In this document: one piece after another, positions 46,050 through 52,337 of the stretch
Position numbering within the stretch: position 1 is the first letter of the stretch
Layout: every line of letters begins with the position of its first letter
NCBI RefSeq assembly: GCF_009193295.2
Contig: NZ_CP059973.1
Coordinates: 4,650,001-4,714,000 of the forward strand
DNA length: 64,000 bases
DNA from: Bacteroides luhongzhouii
Lineage (GTDB): Bacteria; Bacteroidota; Bacteroidia; Bacteroidales; Bacteroidaceae
Direction: 5' to 3'
Program-made: the position numbers and the translations under genes
The notes under the pieces: model-generated
What the model was told of the DNA's origin: nothing
Seen by the model: only the letters and a program-made list of their open reading frames with translations
Database searches by the model: none

Positions 46050-46997
46050 ATGATAGACTCTTATATCTACATAATAGATGATCTGGTATTCTTCTGTACA
46101 GGGATTTTGCTGCTATACCTCTTTGTGATGGCCGTAGCTTCACATTTCAAACATATCACTTATCCTAAAGCTCAAAAAACATATCGTTGCGCTATTCTCG
46201 TTTCGGAAGGATGCCTTCTTCCGGATATTTATAAAGAAGAATCATACGAGTTTATCACATACAACGATCTGCATCAGACAATCAACAGTTTAGACCAGGA
46301 GCATTACGACCTGGTTCTCTTTCTGTCTCATACAGCCTCCGCTTTATCTCCTCAATTTCTGGACAAGATATACAATGCCTATGATGCCGGTATACAAGCC
46401 ATCCAGCTACATACGGTGATAGAAAACCGCAAAGGTTTCCGTAATCGCTTCCGTGCCATACGTGAAGAAATAAAAAACAGCCTTTGCAGAGCCGGTAATA
46501 CACAATTCGGCCTATCATCCCATCTGCTTGGGACCAATATGGCACTCGACCTGAAATGGCTGCAAAAGAATATGAAAAGCTCTAAAACTAATATTGAGCG
46601 AAAGTTATTCCGGCAGAATATATACATTGATTATCTGCCGGACGTAATTGTGTACTGCCAATCCGCTCCGGTCTGCCCTTATCGAAAACGTATCCGGAAA
46701 ACGACTTCCTACTTACTCCCTTCCATATTTGAAGGAAACTGGAGTTTCTGCAACCGGATCGTGCAACAATTGACACCTTCTCCACTTAAATTATGTATCT
46801 TCGTAAGCATTTGGGCTTCGTTGATAACCGTATATAATTGGACCTTATCATTCGGATGGTGGATTGCACTCTTCAGCCTATTTATTACTTACAGCTTGGC
46901 AATCCCTGATTACCTGGTAGAGGACAAAAAGAAGAAAAAACATTCAATATGGAGAAAAAAACACTTAAACAGCGAATTAAAGAAAACCCCGGCTTGA
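46050..46997 (+). CDS. Degenerate GT2-like membrane protein, probably catalytically inactive
   Basis: A 315-residue protein with an N-terminal helix (about 10-30) and C-terminal helices (about 250-290), topology of processive GT2 enzymes. The middle resembles the GT2 core in length and pattern, but DAD is replaced by LSH ([14 protein letters not shown]) and the TED motif by TNIE (KTNIERKL); the QxxRW helix is absent. [19 protein letters not shown] matches the GLSALLSGTGMAF-type segment of active relatives. It may be a scaffold or substrate-binding pseudoenzyme. Its 3' end overlaps the acyltransferase gene by 49 bp, so translation is coupled. Confidence 0.65.
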   Translation: MIDSYIYIIDDLVFFCTGILLLYLFVMAVASHFKHITYPKAQKTYRCAILVSEGCLLPDIYKEESYEFITYNDLHQTINSLDQEHYDLVLFLSHTASALSPQFLDKIYNAYDAGIQAIQLHTVIENRKGFRNRFRAIREEIKNSLCRAGNTQFGLSSHLLGTNMALDLKWLQKNMKSSKTNIERKLFRQNIYIDYLPDVIVYCQSAPVCPYRKRIRKTTSYLLPSIFEGNWSFCNRIVQQLTPSPLKLCIFVSIWASLITVYNWTLSFGWWIALFSLFITYSLAIPDYLVEDKKKKKHSIWRKKHLNSELKKTPA

Positions 46998-47596
46998 AAC
47001 AGACTGTGCATCGTTTCATCATGCATCCCGTTAAAACTCGCCCCCACTGGTGGATACGGCTCTTCGATTTCATATACCTGAAACGTGGAAAGGGCTCTGT
47101 TATCTACCGGAGTGTCCGCAAAGACCTCCCTCCTTTCAATCGGTTCTTCTTGGGAAAATATTCTGTTGTCGAAGATTTCTCCTGCTTGAACAATGCAGTT
47201 GGTGATTTAACAATCGGAGATTATACACGCATCGGATTAAGAAATACAATCATAGGTCCGGTTAATATCGGCAACCACGTCAACCTGGCACAGAATGTAA
47301 CAGTCACAGGACTCAACCACAATTACCAGGATGCGGAAAAGATGATTGATGAACAAGGAGTCAGCACACTGCCTGTTATCATTGAAGATGATGTATGGGT
47401 AGGCGCCAACTCAGTCATTCTACCAGGAGTAACCTTAGGGAAACATTGCGTAGTGGCTGCCGGGAGCGTAGTCAGTCATTCTGTTCCACCTTATTCTATA
47501 TGCGCCGGATGCCCTGCAAGAATCATAAAAGCATATGATTTCGAGACTAAAGAGTGGAAAAAAGTAGAGAAAACACCTGCTACTAACTATAAATAG
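46949..47596 (+). CDS. Left-handed beta-helix (hexapeptide) acyltransferase
   Basis: A 215-residue WcaF/Maa-like O-acetyltransferase. Hexapeptide repeats are plain ([29 protein letters not shown], then [22 protein letters not shown]). The active-site His is probably in [19 protein letters not shown] is the usual end. It should acetylate a sugar of the cluster's glycan. It overlaps the preceding GT2-like gene by 49 bp. An earlier in-frame start is not seen. Confidence 0.88.
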   Translation: MEKKTLKQRIKENPGLKQTVHRFIMHPVKTRPHWWIRLFDFIYLKRGKGSVIYRSVRKDLPPFNRFFLGKYSVVEDFSCLNNAVGDLTIGDYTRIGLRNTIIGPVNIGNHVNLAQNVTVTGLNHNYQDAEKMIDEQGVSTLPVIIEDDVWVGANSVILPGVTLGKHCVVAAGSVVSHSVPPYSICAGCPARIIKAYDFETKEWKKVEKTPATNYK

Positions 47597-47630
47597 TGAG
47601 AACCACTACATAATATACCTCATAAAGGTG

Positions 47631-47662
47631 ATTGTGACACATACTGAAACGCACTATCTTTG
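47631..47662 (+). promoter_or_regulatory. Promoter of a candidate plus-strand small RNA
   Basis: ATTG (47631-47634), 20 bp, TATCTTTG (47655-47662). Start site expected near 47669. No gene follows on this strand until 49733. Confidence 0.5.
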
Positions 47663-47668
47663 CAGTAT

Positions 47669-47768
47669 CAGAATTGAATTAATTAGTCATAATTTTATTA
47701 CGTAGCCACATTTAAGTAAAAAATGAAATAGAATCCTGCCGAAGCGATTTCGTCGGGATTTTGTTTTT
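47669..47768 (+). ncRNA. Candidate small RNA, about 100 nt, ending in a terminator
   Basis: Between the promoter at 47631-47662 and the terminator at 47732-47768 lies about 100 nt without a convincing frame (only ATG AAA TAG). The terminator stem AATCCTGCCGAA/TTCGTCGGGATT has one mismatch and TTGTTTTT after it. It may instead be the trailer of the acyltransferase operon, whose stop is at 47596. Confidence 0.45.
47732..47768 (+). terminator. Intrinsic terminator
   Basis: Stem 47732-47743 with 47749-47760, 5-nt loop, one mismatch and a GU pair, followed by TTGTTTTT. It ends either the candidate small RNA or the upstream sugar transferase operon. Confidence 0.7.
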
Positions 47769-47887
47769 ATTCTCCTCCCTAACTACAAGACCCAATGAAA
47801 ATATTCGTCGATAGCCCTTATTATATAGCTAAATAATACTTTCCATTCAACCCACTTATGTTGCAACATACTTAAAGCTGTATACAT

Positions 47888-47924
47888 AAAAAAAACGAGC
47901 TAATTCTTTTTATAGAACCACTCG
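47888..47924 (-). terminator. Terminator of the AGGUA-repeat RNA
   Basis: On the minus strand CGAG pairs with CTCG and TTCT with AGAA around a small internal loop (47896-47924), followed by eight T (47888-47895). Confidence 0.75.
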
Positions 47925-48150
47925 CCACTACATCAGAAAAGCCAAAAGGCTTTTCCATAGTACCTCAAATTTCCTGAAAACTAATCTTCTTTTTACCTAA
48001 AAACCTCTTACCTATTGTTATCCTTTTACCTTCTATTAAAAACTTATCCTATTGAATAAACTAAAAAACTTTTAATACCTTAAATGTCTAATCTAATACC
48101 TTTTTAATATTTTCTTTTACCTTTATAAACTAACAGCAATTTCTCAACTG
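47888..48150 (-). ncRNA. Candidate noncoding RNA with seven AGGUA motifs and a C-poor body
   Basis: A minus-strand transcription unit of about 260 nt. Promoter at 48156-48186 (perfect). In RNA sense, a 5' hairpin (CAG...CTG) leads to about 160 nt of nearly cytosine-free A/G/U sequence with AGGTA at 48118-48122, 48097-48101, 48076-48080, 48027-48031, 48009-48013, 47994-47998 and 47961-47965. A perfect hairpin with GAAAAGCC/GGCTTTTC (47936-47955) and a terminator (47896-47924 plus eight T at 47888-47895) end it. The only frame is 28 codons and runs through the terminator. The pattern resembles sponge RNAs that titrate an RNA-binding protein; the partner is unknown. Confidence 0.6.
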
Positions 48151-48155
48151 CTTTG

Positions 48156-48186
48156 CAAAGGTACGAACATTTTTCGTGTGCGCAAA
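48156..48186 (-). promoter_or_regulatory. Consensus promoter of the AGGUA-repeat RNA
   Basis: Minus strand TTTG (48186-48183), exactly 19 bp, TACCTTTG (48163-48156). Both boxes match consensus. It lies in the gap after the LuxR-type regulator stop at 48217 and points away from any gene on that strand for more than 20 kb. Confidence 0.75.
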
Positions 48187-48216
48187 CGGTTTTGTATTTT
48201 ATAACACTTTCGCAGG

Positions 48217-48828
48217 CTATAAACCTTTCACATCATTCAACGTAACCAGCTTATTTACAATAGCATAAATAGTCAAACCGGCAGCACTATGTATTTGCAA
48301 TTTTTTGCTAATATTCCTCCGGTGCGTGATAACGGTATGAATCGACAAGAACAGCTTTTCCGCTATTTCCTTATTCGTCATCCCCTTCACCACACAGATG
48401 ACGATTTCTTTTTCCCGCTGACTGAGTGTATCCTGATTATCCATCTCTTCTTCTTCAGAAACAACATTCAATAAACCGGCTATTTTCTTGGAAAGAGTTT
48501 CCAAATCATCGAATATTGAAATAGACTCATCATACTTACCCAACAATGAAGCATCTACAAAAGAAGTAACCAGGGCTATTAAACGTATCCTTTTACCGGA
48601 TATTTCCTCCCGGAATTTAGCGACATCAAAATAATCACCAAAAGCAGGATTGACAATCAACATCTCAGGACATTGCGTCCGGACACAATCGTGTAAAGCT
48701 TCAACAGACAGCAATTCTATCGGTTGCACTTTTACGTTGGAAAGACGCTTCAATGCAGCAGTCAATCCACCACGAATAATCACAGAAGTTTCTGCAATAG
48801 CAATTCGAACGACTTCGTTATTTTTCAT
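48217..48828 (-). CDS. LuxR/NarL-type regulator with pseudo-receiver domain
   Basis: A 203-residue DNA-binding regulator. The N-terminal half follows the receiver fold, but the acidic pocket is AET instead of DD and the phospho-acceptor position is Asn60 (EMLIVNPAF). It is therefore unlikely to be phosphorylated in the normal way. The C-terminal HTH (about 135-190) is intact: LSQREKEIV, GMTNKEIAEKLFLSIHTVITHRRNISKKL. It overlaps the upstream hemerythrin gene by 11 bp, so the two are translationally coupled and may form a sensing pair for oxygen, nitric oxide or iron; this is inference. Confidence 0.9.
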   Translation of the reverse strand: MKNNEVVRIAIAETSVIIRGGLTAALKRLSNVKVQPIELLSVEALHDCVRTQCPEMLIVNPAFGDYFDVAKFREEISGKRIRLIALVTSFVDASLLGKYDESISIFDDLETLSKKIAGLLNVVSEEEEMDNQDTLSQREKEIVICVVKGMTNKEIAEKLFLSIHTVITHRRNISKKLQIHSAAGLTIYAIVNKLVTLNDVKGL

Positions 48829-49525
48829 TTTCCCTCATCCTCCTTTCCAAGTTCAGAATAGCAGGAACAAAAATATAATCCTCCACCTTGCAATGAGATT
48901 CCAGTCCGGCTTCGCAAGCATATATATCAAAAAGAGCCGCATTCAGAAGATTCTCATTTGCCTTGGCAGGACAATATTTTATAATGATATTTTTTAGTTC
49001 TGTCAACTTCTCCCCTACCTGATCGTGATGCTTGGAAAAGGTACTGATCTGGTAGTTTTTGGGAGCATTTCCCTTAATCAATGAATCGACATACTTAAAG
49101 ACGGTTTTCTCTTCATAATCCATGTGCTTACGCACTTCCCGCGTATATTCATCAAAAAACTTGAGAATAAGAAAAGCGACATCGTCCTGCGAACAGTCGA
49201 TTGCCTCGATCAGTTTACGACGAATAGCCGGAAGAGAAAAATCAAGAAAATAAATATGCGCCTGCCGCAGATAATCAATCAATGCAGGTATGGAAATATC
49301 ATCTTTATCCCCATCAAGCCGGGAAAAGCCTTCGGCCATAAAGTTGACTACAATCAGAAAGGTCCGACAGTCCACTCCATTTAGTTCACAAACTTCTTTG
49401 ACTGTTTTGTCACCAAATCCCAACGAAAGTCCAAAACGACTCATCACTTGCAACAAAGAATAATTATCGCTGATGAGATCGATCATCTTATCAGTTGGCT
49501 TGTATTTCTGTAAATTATCCATCAT
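48818..49525 (-). CDS. Hemerythrin-like di-iron protein related to RIC/YtfE
   Basis: A 235-residue cytoplasmic four-helix protein. Likely iron ligands His90, His134, Glu138, His166 or His167, His211 and Glu215 have the same spacing as the di-iron ligands of YtfE/ScdA repair proteins. The N-terminal about 60 residues resemble the short DUF542 domain but lack the CC pair. YtfE-type proteins repair iron-sulfur clusters or handle NO. The pairing with a LuxR-type regulator suggests a sensor role instead. First gene of a two-gene unit; a possible -7 box TTTCTTTG is at 49548-49555 on the minus strand. Confidence 0.82.
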   Translation of the reverse strand: MMDNLQKYKPTDKMIDLISDNYSLLQVMSRFGLSLGFGDKTVKEVCELNGVDCRTFLIVVNFMAEGFSRLDGDKDDISIPALIDYLRQAHIYFLDFSLPAIRRKLIEAIDCSQDDVAFLILKFFDEYTREVRKHMDYEEKTVFKYVDSLIKGNAPKNYQISTFSKHHDQVGEKLTELKNIIIKYCPAKANENLLNAALFDIYACEAGLESHCKVEDYIFVPAILNLERRMRENEK

Positions 49526-49677
49526 ACCTATTATATATTAGAGATTGCAAAGAAACGGAATATTTTGCTGAAATACAATCATCATTTATAGGTATTTTAT
49601 GCCCTCATTCGTTAGCAAATACTAATTATATGCTACTATTTTGTGGCACAACTTTAGGCAAGCTAGTCTTTTTTTAG

Positions 49678-49685
49678 TAATTTTG
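49678..49685 (+). promoter_or_regulatory. -7 box (TAATTTTG) for the AICAR transformylase gene
   Basis: TAATTTTG with TTTA 21 bp upstream (49653-49656), a weak -33. It lies 47 bp before the ATG at 49733. Confidence 0.4.
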
Positions 49686-49732
49686 TCGCTATCTATTTGT
49701 AATTAGTAACTCGTAATTTTATATTTAATAAA

Positions 49733-50908
49733 ATGGCAAACGAACTCGAACTGAAATACGGCTGCAACCCTAATCAAAAGCCTGCCCGTATCTTCATGAA
49801 AGAAGGAGAACTCCCCATCGAAGTATTGAATGGACGTCCCGGTTATATCAATCTGCTGGATGCGTTCAACAGTTGGCAATTAGTGAAAGAACTAAAAGAA
49901 GCTACCGGACTGCCGGCTGCCGCGTCTTTTAAACATGTCAGCCCTGCGGGTGCTGCCGTTGCGGTAGAAATGAGCGACACGCTGAAAAAGATTTATTTCG
50001 TAGATGACATGAAGCTGTCTCCATTGGCCACAGCATACGCACGTGCACGTGGCGCAGACCGTATGTCATCTTACGGAGATTTCATCGCATTGTCCGACAC
50101 TTGCGACGAAGAAACAGCACGTATTATCAACCGTGAAGTGTCCGACGGCGTAATTGCCCCCGACTACACAACCGAAGCGCTGGAAATTCTGAAGAATAAA
50201 AGAAAAGGGACTTACAATGTAATAAAGATAGATCCTGCATACCGTCCGGCCCCTATCGAACACAAAGATGTATTCGGAGTAACTTTCGAACAAGGAAGAA
50301 ATGAATTAAAAATTGATGAGAGTCTTTTGAAAGAGATGCCTACGCAAAACAAAGAAATCCCTGCTGATGCAAAACGTGACTTAATCATTGCCTTAATCAC
50401 TTTAAAATATACGCAATCCAATTCGGTATGTTATGCCAAAGACGGACAGGCGATCGGTATTGGTGCAGGTCAACAGTCACGTATCCACTGCACGCGTCTG
50501 GCAGGAAACAAAGCGGATATCTGGTATTTACGCCAACATCCGAAAGTGATGAACTTGCCATGGATTGAGAAAATCCGTCGTGCAGATCGTGACAACACAA
50601 TTGACGTTTACATCTCGGAGGATTATGACGATGTATTGGCAGACGGTGTTTGGCAACAGTTCTTCACAGAAAAGCCGGAAGTGCTGACACGTGAAGAAAA
50701 ACGGGCATGGCTGGATACAATGACAGGCGTAGCTTTAGGATCAGACGCATTCTTCCCATTCGGAGATAATATAGAACGCGCACATAAGAGTGGCGTCAGC
50801 TACATTGCACAACCGGGTGGCTCCGTACGTGATGACCATGTGATTGAAACTTGCGACAAATACAATATGGCAATGGCATTTACAGGCATCCGCTTGTTCC
50901 ACCATTAA
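49733..50908 (+). CDS. Stand-alone AICAR formyltransferase (PurH transformylase domain only)
   Basis: A 391-residue protein corresponding to the C-terminal transformylase half of PurH. LKYGCNPNQKPA, the catalytic SFKHVSPAGAA and GAGQQSRIHCTRLAG are all present, as is the final FTGIRLFHH. The N-terminal IMP cyclohydrolase (MGS-like) domain of bifunctional PurH is absent, and the ATG at 49733 starts directly at the transformylase. It should formylate AICAR with 10-formyl-THF in purine synthesis or clear AICAR. Bifunctional PurH would have to be encoded elsewhere for IMP closure. Monocistronic. Confidence 0.92.
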   Translation: MANELELKYGCNPNQKPARIFMKEGELPIEVLNGRPGYINLLDAFNSWQLVKELKEATGLPAAASFKHVSPAGAAVAVEMSDTLKKIYFVDDMKLSPLATAYARARGADRMSSYGDFIALSDTCDEETARIINREVSDGVIAPDYTTEALEILKNKRKGTYNVIKIDPAYRPAPIEHKDVFGVTFEQGRNELKIDESLLKEMPTQNKEIPADAKRDLIIALITLKYTQSNSVCYAKDGQAIGIGAGQQSRIHCTRLAGNKADIWYLRQHPKVMNLPWIEKIRRADRDNTIDVYISEDYDDVLADGVWQQFFTEKPEVLTREEKRAWLDTMTGVALGSDAFFPFGDNIERAHKSGVSYIAQPGGSVRDDHVIETCDKYNMAMAFTGIRLFHH

Positions 50909-50940
50909 AAAATATCGACTATTTTTTATTCCATACATCC

Positions 50941-50982
50941 CCATTTATAATGAGAAGGAGACAAATCTTCCATTATAAATGG
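50941..50982. terminator. Inverted repeat after the AICAR transformylase gene
   Basis: CCATTTATAATG (50941-50952) pairs perfectly with CATTATAAATGG (50971-50982), and GAAG/CTTC inside extends it. No strong T-run, so it may act weakly; it also lies just upstream of the flavodoxin promoter. Confidence 0.6.
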
Positions 50983-51008
50983 GGATTTCCTATTTCTTCA
51001 AGACCCTC

Positions 51009-51016
51009 TATCTTTG
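51009..51016 (+). promoter_or_regulatory. -7 box (TATCTTTG) for the flavodoxin gene
   Basis: TATCTTTG with TTTC (one mismatch to TTTG) 19 bp upstream. It overlaps a longer in-frame start at 51014, which is thus ruled out in favour of 51044. Confidence 0.6.
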
Positions 51017-51043
51017 CAGCGTTACATTAAAAACGAATCAAAG

Positions 51044-51550
51044 ATGAATAAAATTGGTGTATTTTATGGTTCCACAACCGGAACAACAGAAGACCTTGCC
51101 CGCCGAATTGCAGAAAAATTAGATGTACCCTCGGCACATGTATTTGATGTTTCCAAACTAACAGAGGCATTAGTCAATGAATATGACGTATTGGTGCTCG
51201 GCTCTTCTACCTGGGGAGCAGGCGAACTTCAGGACGACTGGTATGATGGAGTAAAAGTTTTAAAAAAATGCGATTTATCTCATAAGTCTGTAGCCCTGTT
51301 CGGTTGCGGCGACTCTGACTCGTATAGCGACACTTTCTGTGACGCAATAGGTATTCTTTATGAAGACTTGAAAGATACCCATTGTAAATTCCGTGGAGCA
51401 ACAGACACCGCAGGCTACACATTCGACTCTTCTATCGCTGTTGTAAACGGCAAGTTTGTAGGGCTTCCGCTTGACGAAGTCAATGAAGACAATAAGACAG
51501 ACGAACGTATCAGCGCATGGGTTGAACAAGTGAAACAAGAAATCAGCTAA
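51044..51550 (+). CDS. fldA: Long-chain flavodoxin
   Basis: A 168-residue FMN-binding electron carrier. The phosphate loop is YGSTTGTTEDLA, the isoalloxazine-contact segments are GSSTWGAGELQDDW (Trp) and GCGDSDSYSDTFCDA (Tyr). The start is put at 51044, not 51014, because the -7 promoter box covers 51009-51016. It can replace ferredoxin when iron is low. The following DUF2023 gene, 33 bp away, is a frequent partner in Bacteroides. Confidence 0.95.
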   Translation: MNKIGVFYGSTTGTTEDLARRIAEKLDVPSAHVFDVSKLTEALVNEYDVLVLGSSTWGAGELQDDWYDGVKVLKKCDLSHKSVALFGCGDSDSYSDTFCDAIGILYEDLKDTHCKFRGATDTAGYTFDSSIAVVNGKFVGLPLDEVNEDNKTDERISAWVEQVKQEIS

Positions 51551-51583
51551 TTTTACCTTAACATAAAAAGAATACTTTGCATC

Positions 51584-51946
51584 ATGGCAACTGAAAGAAT
51601 CATCCCCGGCGAAATCCGGATTTTTCTTAATCACATTTATGAGTTTAAGAAAGGCGTACGCAACATGGTACTTTATACAATGAGTAAAGAGCACGAAGAA
51701 TTTGCCATCCGCCGATTGAAAAATCAAAAGATCAGTTATATGATACAGGAAGTAGGCACCAATAAAATCAACCTGTTCTTTGGAAAGCCTGAATGTATGG
51801 AAGCCATGCGGCATATCATCATCCGCCCCTTAAATCAACTGACAGCCGAAGAAGACTTTATTTTGGGGGCCATGCTGGGATATGACCTCTGCCAGCAGTG
51901 CAAACGGTATTGCAGCAAAAAAGAAGGTATAAAGATGGCAGTTTAA
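51584..51946 (+). CDS. DUF2023 family protein, flavodoxin neighbour
   Basis: A 120-residue cytoplasmic protein matching DUF2023 by eye: EFKKGVRNMVLYTM, NKINLFFGKPECMEA and a C-terminal GYDLCQQCKRYC with three cysteines in a C-x2-C-x3-C arrangement, a possible metal site. Function unknown; constant linkage to flavodoxin suggests a role in flavodoxin loading or electron transfer. Co-transcribed with it. Confidence 0.85.
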   Translation: MATERIIPGEIRIFLNHIYEFKKGVRNMVLYTMSKEHEEFAIRRLKNQKISYMIQEVGTNKINLFFGKPECMEAMRHIIIRPLNQLTAEEDFILGAMLGYDLCQQCKRYCSKKEGIKMAV

Positions 51947-51969
51947 GCAATAACCTTAGCATAAGTTTA

Positions 51970-52092
51970 GCTTTGTTTGTATGTAGTTTGTCTTGAGTCG
52001 GATCGTTTCTGAAAAGAGCAATTTCCTGATGGTAGATATATCCCAAAAGACTGGTTGTGAAGGAAACGATTCACTCAAATACAAACAAAAGC
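51970..52092 (+). other. Large imperfect palindrome, candidate structured RNA
   Basis: GCTTTGTTTGTAT (51970-51982) pairs, one bulge, with ATACAAACAAAAGC (52079-52092). TTGAGT (51993-51998) pairs with ACTCAA (52073-52078) and ATCGTTTC (52002-52009) with GAAACGAT (52063-52070). A 10-nt bulge sits on the 5' side and a 53-nt loop is at the tip. It starts 23 bp after the DUF2023 stop and a terminator follows at 52137-52192. It may be a structured 3' UTR, a separate RNA, or a MITE-like remnant. The gap 51947-52337 holds this, that terminator and the porin promoter, and no gene. Confidence 0.55.
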
Positions 52093-52136
52093 GATGATGA
52101 AATAAACAAGAAGGACAACTCTACACATTAACAACA

Positions 52137-52192
52137 GGCAAAGGTATATATCAGTAAAAATTACCACACTAATATAGACCTTTGTCTTTTTT
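52137..52192 (+). terminator. Terminator downstream of DUF2023 and the large palindrome
   Basis: The arm around GGCAAAGGTATATATCAGT (52137-52155) pairs imperfectly with ACTAATATAGACCTTTGTC (52168-52186), followed by TTTTTT (52187-52192). It lies about 190 nt after the DUF2023 stop, so a long structured trailer or separate RNA precedes it. Confidence 0.65.
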
Positions 52193-52282
52193 ATTCTCTC
52201 AATACTTATCTTTCTTTTACTCTTTAGTCTCAAATTACCTACATATACTGAATTTAAGAAATAACTATGCCTAGTATTAGGT

Positions 52283-52314
52283 ATTGCCACATTTTTTAAC
52301 CTCATCTAACTTTG
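52283..52314 (+). promoter_or_regulatory. Promoter of the porin-imelysin-cytochrome operon, with adjacent palindrome
   Basis: ATTG (52283-52286), 20 bp, TAACTTTG (52307-52314). Just upstream, at about 52270-52281, is CCTAGTATTAGG, a short dyad that could bind a repressor. The position of the -7 box rules out the longer start at 52284 for the porin. Confidence 0.6.
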
Positions 52315-52337
52315 CAACCGATAAAATTATTAAAAAG

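Noticed and set aside
47888..47975. 28-codon frame in the AGGUA-repeat RNA
   Set aside because: It reads straight through the terminator hairpin and T-run and starts late in the transcript.
47888..48150. 6S RNA
   Set aside because: 6S RNA forms a long hairpin with a promoter-like bulge; this RNA has a mostly unpaired, C-poor body with repeated AGGUA.
51970..52092. Insertion element or MITE
   Set aside because: No transposase, no clear target duplication and no second copy in the window; kept only as an alternative reading.
52075..52305. 76-codon minus-strand frame before the porin operon
   Set aside because: It runs through a plus-strand terminator and into the porin promoter; no homology was recognised.
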